From positions 2,650,001 through 2,714,000 of the forward strand of contig NZ_AP022870.1 of the NCBI RefSeq assembly GCF_011764545.1: a stretch of 64,000 nucleotides of DNA. The letters run 5' to 3'. The stretch is from Phytohabitans flavus. Lineage in GTDB: Bacteria > Actinomycetota > Actinomycetes > Mycobacteriales > Micromonosporaceae. This document shows positions 50,707-60,109 of the stretch, one piece after another. Numbering within the stretch: the first letter of the stretch is position 1; every line of letters begins with the position of its first letter. The notes below the pieces were generated by a model that saw only the letters and a list, made by a program, of their open reading frames with translations, had not been told where the DNA came from and made no database searches. Position numbers and translations under genes: made by a program.

Positions 50707-52257
50707 TCAGCTCCTGTCTTCCAGGAGGTCGGTCGCTGGGTTGTAGTAGCCGGGCTCGTGGGCGGCCACGCCGTCCAGGCCCTTGCCGCGGTCGGCCGGG
50801 CGTTTCATGATGCCGAACGTGCCGTTGGCGATCGCCTCCAGCAGCGAACCCGACGCGATCCGCGACAGCAGCTCCACCGCCTCGTCCAGCACCTGGTGCG
50901 CGCGCTTCTGGATCAGACCACCCGGCGCCGGCACGAAGTCCTCGTGCAGGCCGCCGGCCGCGCCGAGCACGTACCGCACGTTCTGTAGGGCGATGTCCCT
51001 ATCGGACAGCCACGGCGTCACCACCGCCTCGGTCATCATGCCGACCAGCAGGATGCCCTGCCCGGTCATCGCACCCACCAGGTTGAAGAAACCGTCCAGC
51101 AGGTTGCCCCGGAACACGTCACCCGTCATGTGCCGGGTCGGCGGCATCCACTTCAGCGGCGCGTCCGGGAACAGCTCCCGGGCCAACAGCGCGTGCGCCA
51201 ACTCCAGCCGGAACGAGTCGGGCAGGTCCGGGTCGATCTCGAACGCGTGCCCCAACCCCAGCTGCCAGTCGGCCAGCCCCGCCTCGTGCGCGAAGTACTC
51301 GTTCAACAGCTGGGACACCGTCACCGTATGCGCCGCCTCGACCGCGTCCGCCGTCGTCAGGTAGTTGTCCTCGCCGGTGTTGATGACGATCCCGGCCCGC
51401 GCGTGCACCTGCCGGGAGAAGCGCTGGTCCACAAAGGTCCGGATGGGGTTGATGTCCCGGAACAGGATCCCGTACATCGAGTCGTTCAACATCATGTCCA
51501 GCCGCTCCAGGCCGGCCAGCACCGCCATCTCCGGCATGCACAGCCCGGACGCGTAGTTCGTCAACCGCACATACCGCCCGAGCTGCGCGGACGTCTCGTC
51601 CAACGCGGCCCGCATCAAGCGGAAGTTCTCCTGCGTCGCGTACGTGCCGGCGAACCCCTCCCGCGTCGCCCCCTCCGGCACATAGTCCAGCAGCGACTGC
51701 CCCGTCGACCGGATCACCGCGATCACGTCCGCGCCCGCCCGGGCGGCCGCCTGCGCCTGCGGGATGTCCTCGAAAATGTCGCCGGTCGCCACGATCAGGT
51801 AGATCCAGGGGCGGCGCGGGGCGTCCCCGTGCCGCCTGACGAGACGGTCCCGCTCGGCGCGGCGCCGGTCGACCCGCCGCAGGCCGGCCCGCACATGCCG
51901 CAGCGATGCCCGGCGGGCAGGACCGGACTTCGCGGGTACCGCGAACCGCACCGACCCGGCCGCCGCCTTCTGCGCCAGCAGCGTGACATCCTCGACGCCC
52001 TCCCGCAGCAGCGCGTCGAACACCGGCACCGCCACCCCATGACCCAGCCCCACGTCCGCGACAACCGCGTCGACAAGGCGGTTCACCCACGGGATGCCAT
52101 CCGGGTCAGCGCCCGACACACCCGCCAGCCGCAGCACCGCCCGCTCCACCGACACCGTCGTGTGCGACCGCGCCAGATCCACCACGGGCCGCCCGGCCTC
52201 GGCCGCCAGCTCCCGCGCCCGCGCGACGGTCGTCGGGTCCAGACCGAGCTTGCCCAT
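50707..52257 (-). CDS. kamD: Lysine 5,6-aminomutase alpha subunit
   Basis: 516 aa from the ATG at 52257 (GGAGGTG 8 nt upstream; the in-frame start at 52281 lacks a site). TIM-barrel catalytic subunit converting L-beta-lysine to 3,5-diaminohexanoate (and D-lysine to 2,5-diaminohexanoate) with PLP and adenosylcobalamin. Characteristic runs are PWIYLIVATGDIFEDIPQAQ, RSTGQSLLDYVPEG, RLTNYASGLCMPEMA, MLNDSMYGILFRDIN and GIVINTGEDNYLTTADA. Intact, and separated from its beta subunit by the RloAB pair. Confidence 0.96.
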   Translation of the reverse strand: MGKLGLDPTTVARARELAAEAGRPVVDLARSHTTVSVERAVLRLAGVSGADPDGIPWVNRLVDAVVADVGLGHGVAVPVFDALLREGVEDVTLLAQKAAAGSVRFAVPAKSGPARRASLRHVRAGLRRVDRRRAERDRLVRRHGDAPRRPWIYLIVATGDIFEDIPQAQAAARAGADVIAVIRSTGQSLLDYVPEGATREGFAGTYATQENFRLMRAALDETSAQLGRYVRLTNYASGLCMPEMAVLAGLERLDMMLNDSMYGILFRDINPIRTFVDQRFSRQVHARAGIVINTGEDNYLTTADAVEAAHTVTVSQLLNEYFAHEAGLADWQLGLGHAFEIDPDLPDSFRLELAHALLARELFPDAPLKWMPPTRHMTGDVFRGNLLDGFFNLVGAMTGQGILLVGMMTEAVVTPWLSDRDIALQNVRYVLGAAGGLHEDFVPAPGGLIQKRAHQVLDEAVELLSRIASGSLLEAIANGTFGIMKRPADRGKGLDGVAAHEPGYYNPATDLLEDRS

Positions 52258-52306
52258 CCGCCTCACACCTCCAACTGGCACCCCCGGGCCACGCCCGGGG
52301 AGCGCA

Positions 52307-53822
52307 TCACCCCTCGTAGATCACGTCTCCGCGCAGCACCGTGCGCCGGCACACCGGCAGCGCGCCGTCCGGGACAGCTCGGGCAGGCCCTTCGACAGAC
52401 CACCGGAGACAGACCACACCGCGAACGTCGCCGACGCGCCCGGCGCCAACACCCCGTCGTTGTCCCGGTGCACCGCCCGCCACCCGCCCCGGGTGTGCGC
52501 CGCGAACGCCGCCCGCACACTCATCCGCTGCACCGGGTTGAAGTGCCGCACCGCCGCCCGCACACTGCCCCACGGATCCAGCGGCGTCACCGGCGAGTCC
52601 GACCCGAACGCCAACGCCACGCCCACCCCGTGCATCGCGCCCATCGGATTCGACTCCAACGACCGCGTCACGCCCAGCCGCTGCGCGTACATCTGCGACT
52701 CGCCACCCCACAGCCGGTCGAACGCCGGCTGCATGCTCGCCACGATCCCGTACTCCACGAAACCCGCGATCAGCCGCTTGTTCATGATCTCGGCATGCTC
52801 GACCCGGTGCCGGGCGTCCCGCAGCTTCTCCACACCCAGCTTCCGCGCCACCTCCGCGAACCCGGCCAGCACCGTGCCGATGGCCGCGTCCCCGATCGCG
52901 TGGAACCCGCCCTGGATCCCGTGCGCCGCACAGTCCAGCAGATGGTCACGCACCTGCTCGGCGGTCACATAGCCGTGGCCGCACCCATCGGTGTCCAGAT
53001 AGGACTCGGACAGGTGCGCGGTCTGCGAGCCCAGCGCCCCGTCCGCGTACAGGTCACCGCCCGCACCCACCGCCCCAGATCACGAGCCTTGGCAGCCGCG
53101 AGGAGCTCACCCCAGTACCCGTACACCTCCGGCAGCCCCTGCCCGGAAAGCGCGAGCAGCCCCGTGAAGTCGGCCTCGCTCGACGTACCCGGCCCACCGC
53201 ACTCGTGCACCGCCGCGATGCCCAGCTCCGCCGCCCGCGCCAGCGTCACCCGCTGCGCCTCGGTCCGCTGGACGGCCGGGATCGAGCCGAGCGCCAGCTC
53301 CCGCACCACGTGGTGCGCCTCCCGGCGCACCCAACCCGACTCGTCGAAGCCCGGCGTGCCGCGCGCCGCCGCGAGCAACGAGGGGGTACACAGCGCGGAG
53401 TGGATCGACGCCTGCGACAGGTACGCCCGGCGCCCACCCGCAGCCCGCTCCAGCGCCGCCGCCTCCGGCTTGGCCTGGTCCACCCACGTCGTCTCGTCCC
53501 ACCCGTGCCCCAGCACCACCGCGTCGCCCGGCAGCCCCTCCGCGAACGCCGCCACCGCCGCCAGCACCTCCGCCGCCGAACGCGCACCGCTCAAATCCAG
53601 GCCAGCCAGCGCCAGCCCGGTGTCGGTCGCGTGCACGTGCGCGTCCACGAACGCCGGCGTGACAAGAGCACCGTCGAGATCCACGGTGACGTCGGCGGAA
53701 GGCGCGTCGGCGTCCGGCCCGACCCACACGATCACGCCGTCGCGCACCAGCAGGGCGGTCGCCGTCGGGTCCGCGGGACTGTAGACGTTCCCGCCGAGGT
53801 ACAAGGTGGTCATGGCAGTCAT
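52307..53822 (-). CDS. YtcJ-like amidohydrolase (two frameshifts)
   Basis: About 505 aa when one base is added at the CCCC run 53073-53076 and one at GGG 52372-52374 (plus-strand positions). Metal-dependent amidohydrolase: TLYLGGNVYSPADPTATALLV, FVDAHVHATDTG (HxH metal motif), GGFHAIGDAA and RVEHAEIM (later metal histidines), AFGSDSPVTPLDPWG (catalytic Asp). Start ATG 53822 overlaps the kdd stop by 4 bp (ATGA). In this operon it might hydrolyse an N-acyl-beta-lysine-type or lactam substrate; that is inference. As given, the frame is broken twice. Confidence 0.82.
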
Positions 53823-54863
53823 GGGCTCAGTCTGCCCTCGAAGAGCCGCCGCACGGCGGAGACTTTGCGCACCAGGTCGAGGGCGTAGTCGGCGTGTCCC
53901 GGCACGTACCCGTTGCCGACCAGCATCGTGACATCCGCCGCGAGCCCCTCCGCGCCCAGCGCCGCCGCCGCGAAGCTCGTCGCCATCGAGAAGAAGATCA
54001 CCGTGCCGCCCGCCGCGGTCGCCAGGATCGCCCCGTGCTCGCACCCCGGCACGTCCACACACACCACGGTCACGTCGACCGGCTCACCCACCGCCGCCGC
54101 GACCGCCACCGGATCCCGGGCATCCGCGACGACAACCTCGTCGGCCAGGCCGGCACCGCGCAGAAGCGCCGCCTCCGCCTCATCCCGAACCACGCCGACG
54201 GAACGCCCAGCCCCGCGTCCCGAGCCGCCGCAAGCGAAAGCGACCCACTCTTGCCCGCGCCGCCCAGCACCGCGACGCTCGGCCCCGCGTGTCGCCCGGC
54301 GCGCCGCTCCACGAAGTCCCTGATCGACTTCGGACGACGCGCGCGGTCAGCGCGGGAGCGCCGCAGACGTCGAGCACCGCCAGCGCCAGGCGAGGGTCCA
54401 GGTCGTCGGGGAGGACGGCGGCTACCGAGCGGGCGAACAGGATCGCGTGGCCCGAGCAGGGGACCTGCTCGCTGCGGCCGTCCCAGGTCGTACCCGTGAT
54501 GCGCAGCGGCGTCAGCGTCAGCGAGACGAGCGTGGCCACCCGGTCGCCGGGCTTGAGCCCCAGCGGCGACTGCGGACCCACCGCGTCCACGGTCCCGATC
54601 AGCATCCCGCCCGAACCGGTGACCGGATTGTGCATCTTGCCCCGCCGCTCGACGATCTCCAAGACCTCGGCCCGCACCGCGTCACCGTCACCGCCGTGCT
54701 TCTCCCACAGCTGCCGGAAGCTCGCCGCGTCCAGGTTGAGCCGCTCCACCGCGATCCGCACCTCGTCGGCGCCCATCTCCGGACGCGCGTCGAGGCGCTC
54801 CGCCGCCTGCGGCAGCACGCCCGCCGGCGCCAGAACACGATGCAACCCGACCGGTGAACTCAT
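53819..54863 (-). CDS. kdd: L-erythro-3,5-diaminohexanoate dehydrogenase (two frameshifts)
   Basis: 348 aa if one base is added at GG 54332-54333 and one at CCCC 54211-54214. N-terminus VGLHRVLAPAGVLPQAAERLDARPEM, cofactor Rossmann motif SVAVLGGAGKSGSLSLAAARDAG, then VGVVRDEAEAALLRGAGLADEVVVADARDP. Converts 3,5-diaminohexanoate to 5-amino-3-oxohexanoate with NAD(P). First gene of the leftward operon, divergent from kamA. As given, the reading frame is split into three pieces, with all conserved sequence preserved. Confidence 0.85.
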
Positions 54864-54886
54864 CAGCCTTGCCCTCTTCCACGGGA

Positions 54887-54902
54887 AATCTTACGGTAGA
54901 TT
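54887..54902. promoter_or_regulatory. Operator candidate between kdd and kamA
   Basis: AATCT-TACGGT-AGATT is a perfect 5-bp-arm dyad in the 78-bp divergent gap. AT-rich sequence (TAGATTAACCAGAT) adjoins it. Its central position suits joint control of both transcripts. Confidence 0.5.
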
Positions 54903-54941
54903 AACCAGATCACGGGATGATTTCTAGCTTGGGGGCCGAGC

Positions 54942-56276
54942 GTGGGGCAGCCGTACGAATACCGCCGGCGCGAGCTCGTCGAGCCCGACTGGGCCCGCTT
55001 CCCCGGCTGGCGCGACATCACCCGCGAGCAGTGGGAGTCCGCACAGTGGCAACGCGTCCACTGCATCAAGAACGCCCGCCAGCTCCGCGCCGTCCTCGGC
55101 GACCTCATCGCCGACTCCTTCTACGACGACCTGCTCGCCGACCAGGCGGCATCCGCGACGATGTCGATGCTCGTGACGCCGCAGATGCTCAACACCATGT
55201 CGGTGGAGTCGACCGAGGCGTTCTACGCCGACCCCGTCCGGCGGTACATGATCCCGGTCGGCTCCGACCGCCGCGCCGACTGGCCGTCCCACCCGCACGC
55301 CACCCGCGACTCCCTGCACGAGCACGACATGTGGGTCGCCGAAGGCCTCACCCACCGCTACCCCACCAAAGTCCTCGCCGAGCTGCTCTCCACCTGCCCG
55401 CAGTACTGCGGCCACTGCACCCGCATGGACCTCGTCGGCAACTCCACACCCGCCGTCGACAAGCTCAAGCTGACCCTCAAACCCACCGACAGGTACGACG
55501 CGCACGTCGCCTACCTGCGCGCCCACCCCGGCGTCCGCGACGTCGTCGTATCCGGCGGCGACGTCGCCAACGTGCCCTGGCGCCACCTCGAGTCGTACCT
55601 CATGCGCCTGCTCGACATCGAGACGATCCGCGACATCCGCCTCGCCACCAAGGCACTCATGGGCCTACCGCAGCACTGGCTCCAGCCCGATGTCGTCGAG
55701 GGACTCGAACGCGTCGCCCGCACCGCCGCCCGCCGCGGCGTCAACCTCGCCATCCACACCCACGTCAACCACGCCAACTCGCTCACCCCGCTGGTCGCGC
55801 GCGCCGCGCAGACCGCGCTGGAGGTCGGCGTCCGCGACGTACGCAACCAGGGCGTCCTCATGCGCGGCGTCAACGCCACCGGGGCCGACCTGCTCGACCT
55901 GTGCTTCGCGCTCCAAGGCGAGGCCGGCATCCTGCCCTACTACTTCTACATGTGCGACATGATCCCCAACGCCGAGCACTGGCGCGTGCCCGTCTGGCAG
56001 GCCCAGGAGCTCCAGCACGACATCATGGGCTACCTGCCCGGCTACGCCACGCCCCGCATCGTGTGCGACGTACCGCTGGTCGGCAAGCGCTGGGTCCACA
56101 TGGTCACCGAGTACGACCGCGAGCACGGCATCTCGTACTGGACCAAGAACTACCGCACCTCCATCGAGCAGGAGGACGACGAGGCGCTGGCCCGCCGCTA
56201 CCCGTACTACGACCCGATCGACACCCTGCCCGAATCCGGTCAGAAGTGGTGGCGCAAGCAGGAGCAGAGCGCGTAG
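54942..56276 (+). CDS. kamA: L-lysine 2,3-aminomutase
   Basis: 444 aa, GTG start. Radical SAM/PLP enzyme making L-beta-lysine from L-lysine. The [4Fe-4S] motif is CPQYCGHC (CxxxCxxC) near residue 150. VVSGGDVANVPW and RLATKALMGLPQHWL follow, and the probable PLP lysine lies in CDVPLVGKRWVHMV near the C-terminus, as in other KamA proteins. It feeds beta-lysine to KamDE in the divergent operon. A hairpin follows the stop. Confidence 0.95.
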   Translation: MGQPYEYRRRELVEPDWARFPGWRDITREQWESAQWQRVHCIKNARQLRAVLGDLIADSFYDDLLADQAASATMSMLVTPQMLNTMSVESTEAFYADPVRRYMIPVGSDRRADWPSHPHATRDSLHEHDMWVAEGLTHRYPTKVLAELLSTCPQYCGHCTRMDLVGNSTPAVDKLKLTLKPTDRYDAHVAYLRAHPGVRDVVVSGGDVANVPWRHLESYLMRLLDIETIRDIRLATKALMGLPQHWLQPDVVEGLERVARTAARRGVNLAIHTHVNHANSLTPLVARAAQTALEVGVRDVRNQGVLMRGVNATGADLLDLCFALQGEAGILPYYFYMCDMIPNAEHWRVPVWQAQELQHDIMGYLPGYATPRIVCDVPLVGKRWVHMVTEYDREHGISYWTKNYRTSIEQEDDEALARRYPYYDPIDTLPESGQKWWRKQEQSA

Positions 56277-56292
56277 CGCACAAGACGACGCG

Positions 56293-56313
56293 GGGCGTCC
56301 ACAAGGGACGCCC
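56293..56313 (+). terminator. Hairpin after kamA
   Basis: GGGCGTCC-ACAAG-GGACGCCC, a perfect 8-bp stem 17 nt after the kamA stop. There is no T tract. Confidence 0.6.
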
Positions 56314-56334
56314 GCATAAGTCGATTCGCCGCTG

Positions 56335-56529
56335 TCAGCCGCGGAACGAGTCCCGCGCCTGCCGACCGGCGTCCTTCACATGCTCGCCGGCCTGCTTGGC
56401 CTTGGCCTGGGCGCGCTCACCGCGACCCTCGGCCCGCATGCTCTCGTTGTCCGTGGCGTCGCCGATCCGCTCCTTGACGGTGCCCCTGAGCTCTTCGGCC
56501 TTGTTGCGTGCCTTATCCGCGAAGCTCAT
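56335..56529 (-). CDS. CsbD-family stress protein
   Basis: 64 aa from the ATG at 56529. SFADKARNKAEELRGTVKERIGDATDNESMRAEGRGERAQAKAKQAGEHVKDAG is the CsbD-like fold: short, highly charged, with the KGxxKEKxGxxTxNxxxxxxGxxxxxxGK-type pattern. Commonly induced by general stress; molecular role unknown. Monocistronic. Confidence 0.92.
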   Translation of the reverse strand: MSFADKARNKAEELRGTVKERIGDATDNESMRAEGRGERAQAKAKQAGEHVKDAGRQARDSFRG

Positions 56530-56672
56530 CGTCACTCCTTCTCGGTAGCTCACTCCTGTCTTCGATGTGCCCGTGCCCGGCTCGCTGAAAACCCGTGTCT
56601 TGTGTACGGAGGCATAACCTGTAAGGCGTCCTAGGATGCTAGGTACCTGGGCGCTCTGGTTGACTGGACGGC

Positions 56673-57239
56673 GTGGGCGAAGTCGTTCTCGTGCGTCATG
56701 GGCAGACCCAGTGGAGTGCGTCGCACCGGCACACGTCGTACACCGACATCGACCTGACGCCCGACGGCGAGGAACAGGCCCGTGTCACCGGGCGCCGCCT
56801 CGCCGGCCGGGCGTTCGTGGCCGTCTTCTCCAGCCCGCGCAAGCGGGCCCTGCGCACCGCGGAGCTCGCCGGGCTCACGGTGTCCGAGGTGGACGCCGAC
56901 CTGGCGGAGTGGGACTACGGGGAGTACGAGGGGATCACCACCGACGAGATCCACCGCACCCGCGATCCACACTGGAACCTGTGGACCGACGGCTGCCCCG
57001 GCGGCGAGTCCCCCTACCAGGTGGGTGCGCGCCTCGACCGGATCCTCGCGAAAGCGCGCGTGGCCGCCGAGCGGGGTGACGTGGCGCTCGTCGGCCACGG
57101 GCACGCGCTGCGGGTGGCCGGCGCGCGCTGGGTCGACCTACCGCCGAGTGGGGGCGGCAAGCTGCGGCTGGACACCGCCACGATCTCGGTACTGGGGTAC
57201 GAGCACCGCCGACCCGTCATCCACCATTGGAATTCATGA
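56673..57239 (+). CDS. Histidine phosphatase superfamily (phosphoglycerate mutase-like)
   Basis: 188 aa, GTG start. LVRHGQTQWS carries the catalytic His (RHG), SSPRKRALRTAELAGL the second Arg, EWDYGEYEGITTDE the acid region, and LVGHGHALRVAGARW the distal His. Small acid-phosphatase-like enzyme; the substrate is not predictable. Its 3' end overlaps the convergent Lrp gene by 23 bp. Confidence 0.92.
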   Translation: MGEVVLVRHGQTQWSASHRHTSYTDIDLTPDGEEQARVTGRRLAGRAFVAVFSSPRKRALRTAELAGLTVSEVDADLAEWDYGEYEGITTDEIHRTRDPHWNLWTDGCPGGESPYQVGARLDRILAKARVAAERGDVALVGHGHALRVAGARWVDLPPSGGGKLRLDTATISVLGYEHRRPVIHHWNS

Positions 57240-57675
57240 CCCGCGGCGGCCGCCCCTCGTAGGGCGTGGAGAGCACCACGGTCGTGCGGGTGGTGACGTT
57301 CGCCGCGGTGCGGATCTGCTGTAGCAGCCGCTCCAGCGCGGCCGGACTCGCCACGCGCACCAGCAGCATGTAGAAGTCCTCGCCCGCCACCGAGTAGCAC
57401 GAGTCGATCTCGGGCAGGTGGGACAGCCGCTCGGGCGCGTCGTCGGGCTGGGACGGGTCGAGCGGCCGGATCGCGATGAACGCGCTCAGCGGCAGCTCCA
57501 GCGCCTCGTACGACACCCGCGCGCCGTACCCCTTGATGACGCCGCGCTGCTCGAGCCGCCGCACCCGCTGGTGCACGGCGGACACCGACAGCCCCACCCG
57601 CTCCGCCAGGTCCGTGTACGACAGGCGGCCGTCCGCGGTCAACGCCGCGACGATGGCGCGGTCGATCTCCTCCAC
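57217..57675 (-). CDS. Lrp/AsnC family transcriptional regulator
   Basis: 152 aa, ATG start. The N-terminal HTH (EIDRAIVAALTADGRLSYTDLAERVGLSVSAVHQRVRRLEQRGVIKGYGARV) is followed by a RAM ligand-binding domain (AFIAIRPLDPSQPDD to DFYMLLVRVASPAALERLLQQI). Amino-acid-responsive regulator. It is located about 1 kb from kamA and beside the acyl-CoA dehydrogenase, so control of lysine or branched-chain catabolism is possible but not shown. Confidence 0.92.
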   Translation of the reverse strand: MEEIDRAIVAALTADGRLSYTDLAERVGLSVSAVHQRVRRLEQRGVIKGYGARVSYEALELPLSAFIAIRPLDPSQPDDAPERLSHLPEIDSCYSVAGEDFYMLLVRVASPAALERLLQQIRTAANVTTRTTVVLSTPYEGRPPRVMNSNGG

Positions 57676-57742
57676 GGCGAGAAAACTACACCGGCCGCGG
57701 ATGCCGGACGGCCCGCGACGCCGATCGGCATCCCGACAAAAC

Positions 57743-58870
57743 CTACAGGGACTTGGCGATCACCAGGCGTTGGATCTGGTTGGTGCCCTCGACGATCTGG
57801 AGGACCTTGGCCTCGCGCATGTACCGCTCCACCGGGTGGTCCGCCACGTAGCCGTAGCCGCCCAGCACCTGTACCGCGTCCGTCGTCACCTTCATCGCCG
57901 TGTCGGTGGCGAAGAGCTTGGCCTTCGCGGCCTCGGCCGAGTACGGGCGGCCGGCGTCCTTCAGCCGTGCCGCCGACAGCATCAGCGCCCGTGCCGCCGC
58001 CACGCCCGTGGCCGCGTCCGCGAGCATGAAGCGGATGCCCTGGAAGTCCAGGATCGACCTGCCGAACTGCTCCCGTTCCCGCGCGTACGAGACCGCGTAG
58101 TCGAGCGCCGCCTGGGCCAGGCCCACCGCGCACGCCGCGATGCCGAGCCGGCCGGCGTCGAGGGCCGCCATGGCGATCCTGAAGCCGCTGCCCAGCGTGC
58201 CCACCAGGCGGTCGGCCGGGACGCGGACCCCGTCGAAGGCGAGCTGGGCGACCGGCGACGAGCGCAGGCCCATCGTCTTCTCCCGGGCCAGCGCCGCGAT
58301 GCCCGGCGTGGCGGCGTCGACAAGCAGGCACGAGATGCCCTGCGGGCCCGGGCCGCCGGTACGGCAGAAGACGTTGTAGAAGTCGGCTCGCCCGGCGTGG
58401 GTGATCCAGGCCTTGGTGCCGCTCACCACGTACGCCTCGCCGTCCTGGACCGCCTTGGTGGTCAGCGACGCCGCGTCCGAGCCGCCCTGGGGTTCGCTCA
58501 GGCAGTAGGCGCCCAGCAGCTCGCCGCCGAGCATGTCGGGCAGGAACTTGCGCAGCTGCTCGCCGCCGTGCGCGTACACCGGGAAGCAGGACAGCGTGTG
58601 GACGCTGACGGCCTCCGCGACGGCCAGCCACCGGCCCGCGAGGATCTCCAACGCCTGGAGGTACACCTCGTACGGCTGGCCGGAGCCGCCGACCTCCTCG
58701 GGATAGGGCAGGCCGAGCAGGCCGGCGCGGCCGACCGTGCGGATCACCTCGCGCGGAAACTCGCCGCGCGCCTCGAAGTCGTCCACCCGCGGGGCCAGCT
58801 CGCCGTCGGCCAGCTCGCGGGTGAGGTCCAGCAACTCGTACGCCTCGGGGGTGGGCAGGAGACGATCCAT
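57743..58870 (-). CDS. Acyl-CoA dehydrogenase
   Basis: 375 aa from the ATG at 58870. Standard ACAD: LGAYCLSEPQGGSDAASLTTKA (FAD/substrate block), GTKAWITHAGRADFYNVFCRT, SFQGIR-type segment SILDFQGIRFMLADAATGVAAA, and a C-terminal catalytic region with VQVLGGYGYVADHPVERYMREAKVLQIVEGTNQIQ (IxxGTxxI). Oxidises an acyl-CoA thioester at the alpha-beta position. A TAACG/CGTTA dyad lies 12 bp upstream of the start. Confidence 0.94.
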   Translation of the reverse strand: MDRLLPTPEAYELLDLTRELADGELAPRVDDFEARGEFPREVIRTVGRAGLLGLPYPEEVGGSGQPYEVYLQALEILAGRWLAVAEAVSVHTLSCFPVYAHGGEQLRKFLPDMLGGELLGAYCLSEPQGGSDAASLTTKAVQDGEAYVVSGTKAWITHAGRADFYNVFCRTGGPGPQGISCLLVDAATPGIAALAREKTMGLRSSPVAQLAFDGVRVPADRLVGTLGSGFRIAMAALDAGRLGIAACAVGLAQAALDYAVSYAREREQFGRSILDFQGIRFMLADAATGVAAARALMLSAARLKDAGRPYSAEAAKAKLFATDTAMKVTTDAVQVLGGYGYVADHPVERYMREAKVLQIVEGTNQIQRLVIAKSL

Positions 58871-58881
58871 ACCCCATAGGT

Positions 58882-58893
58882 TAACGTTCGTTA
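58882..58893. promoter_or_regulatory. TetR/FadR-type operator upstream of the acyl-CoA dehydrogenase
   Basis: TAACG-TT-CGTTA dyad between the start of the dehydrogenase (58870) and the stop of the M24 gene (58897). The same type of sequence is bound by TetR-family repressors of fatty-acid and branched-chain catabolism in actinobacteria. The regulator gene is not in this window. Confidence 0.55.
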
Positions 58894-58896
58894 GGG

Positions 58897-59997
58897 TTAC
58901 AGCTCCACTAACGATGTAGAAAGCGTGTTGAGGCGTTCGACGCCGTCGGCCGTACACACCACGATGTCCTCGATCCGCGCCCCGTGCCGCCCAGCGAGGT
59001 AGATCCCCGGCTCGACCGAGAACGCCATGCCCGGCTCCAGCGGCAGCGCGTTGCCGGCCACGATGTACGGCTCCTCGTGCCCGTCCAGCCCGATCCCGTG
59101 GCCCGTGCGGTGCAGGAACGCGTCGCCGTACCCGGCCTCGGCGATCAGCGAACGGGCGGCCGCGTCCACCGACGACGCCGACACGCCCGGGCGCACCGCC
59201 GCGACGGCCGCCCGCTGGGCCGCGAACAGCACCTCGTAGTACGAAGCGAAGTCCGCGGGCGCGTCACCCACCACGTAGGTCCGGGTCGAGTCGGAGCAGT
59301 AGCCCGACGGCATCGTGCCGCCGATGTCCACGACCACCGGGTCGCCGAGCGCGATCACCCGGTCGGAGGTGGCGTGGTGCGGGCTCGCGCCGTTCGGACC
59401 GGAGGCGACGATCACGAAGTCCACCGTCTCGTGGCCGGCCTCCCGGATCGCCCGCCCGATGTCCACGCCGACCTCGGCCTCGGTGCGGCCGGCGCGCAGC
59501 CACTCGCCCATCCGCGCGTGCACCGCGTCGATCGCCGCGCCGGCCTCGCGCAGCGCCGCCACCTCCGCCGGCGTCTTGCGCATCCGCAGCGGCGCGAGCA
59601 CCTCGCTGGCCAGGCGCTGCCGCGCCGCCGGCAGCGCGTCGCGCAGGGCCAGGACCTGCACGGCCCACATCCGGTCCGACAGGCCGACGGCACGTGCCGG
59701 TCCGCTGAGCGCCTGCTTCACCAGGGGGTACGGGTCGTCGCCGTCCTGATGGTCGACGACGAGAACTCCCGTGCCGGGTGCCGGCGACGCCTCGGCCGCG
59801 GGACGCTCGAGGCGCGGCACGATCAGCGTGGCCTGGCCCTCGGCCGGCAGCACCAGGCAGGTCAGGCGTTCGAGCGCGTGGGCGTGGTACCCGGTGAGAT
59901 ACCGCAGGTCGGAGCCGGGCGTGACCAAGAGGGCGTCGAGGCCAGCCGCGGCGATCGCTTTCTGAGCGTGCGCAAGGCGTTCCGGTGGGTAGAGCAC
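58897..59997 (-). CDS. M24-family Xaa-Pro aminopeptidase-like peptidase
   Basis: 366 aa from the GTG at 59997; in-frame ATGs at 60030/60033 would place the upstream dyad inside the gene. The creatinase N-terminal domain (LLVTPGSDLRYLTGYHAHALER) is followed by the pita-bread catalytic domain with five metal ligands: VVVDIGGTMPSGYCSDSTRTY (two Asp), HRTGHGIGLDGHEEPYI (His), FSVEPGIYLAGRHGARIED (two Glu). Removes N-terminal residues preceding proline. Confidence 0.92.
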   Translation of the reverse strand: MLYPPERLAHAQKAIAAAGLDALLVTPGSDLRYLTGYHAHALERLTCLVLPAEGQATLIVPRLERPAAEASPAPGTGVLVVDHQDGDDPYPLVKQALSGPARAVGLSDRMWAVQVLALRDALPAARQRLASEVLAPLRMRKTPAEVAALREAGAAIDAVHARMGEWLRAGRTEAEVGVDIGRAIREAGHETVDFVIVASGPNGASPHHATSDRVIALGDPVVVDIGGTMPSGYCSDSTRTYVVGDAPADFASYYEVLFAAQRAAVAAVRPGVSASSVDAAARSLIAEAGYGDAFLHRTGHGIGLDGHEEPYIVAGNALPLEPGMAFSVEPGIYLAGRHGARIEDIVVCTADGVERLNTLSTSLVEL

Positions 59998-60002
59998 GCG
60001 GC

Positions 60003-60019
60003 GAGCGTAATGTACGCTC
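60003..60019. promoter_or_regulatory. Perfect dyad upstream of the M24 peptidase gene
   Basis: GAGCGTA-ATG-TACGCTC, perfect 7-bp arms, 5 bp from the M24 GTG and 90 bp from the divergent glycosidase start. Probable operator; binding protein unknown. Confidence 0.6.
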
Positions 60020-60109
60020 CCCCTACGCATCACGTGAGCGCGGCCGGGCGGCGTCGCTCACCACCGGTCTCGCACCGGTCCCGCCCGGTTCCCTTGTAGG
60101 AGATACGCG

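Noticed and set aside
54864..54941. Cobalamin riboswitch for the B12-dependent aminomutase operon
   Set aside because: The gap is too short (78 bp), and no B12-box-like sequence was seen in it or in the 45923-46346 region.
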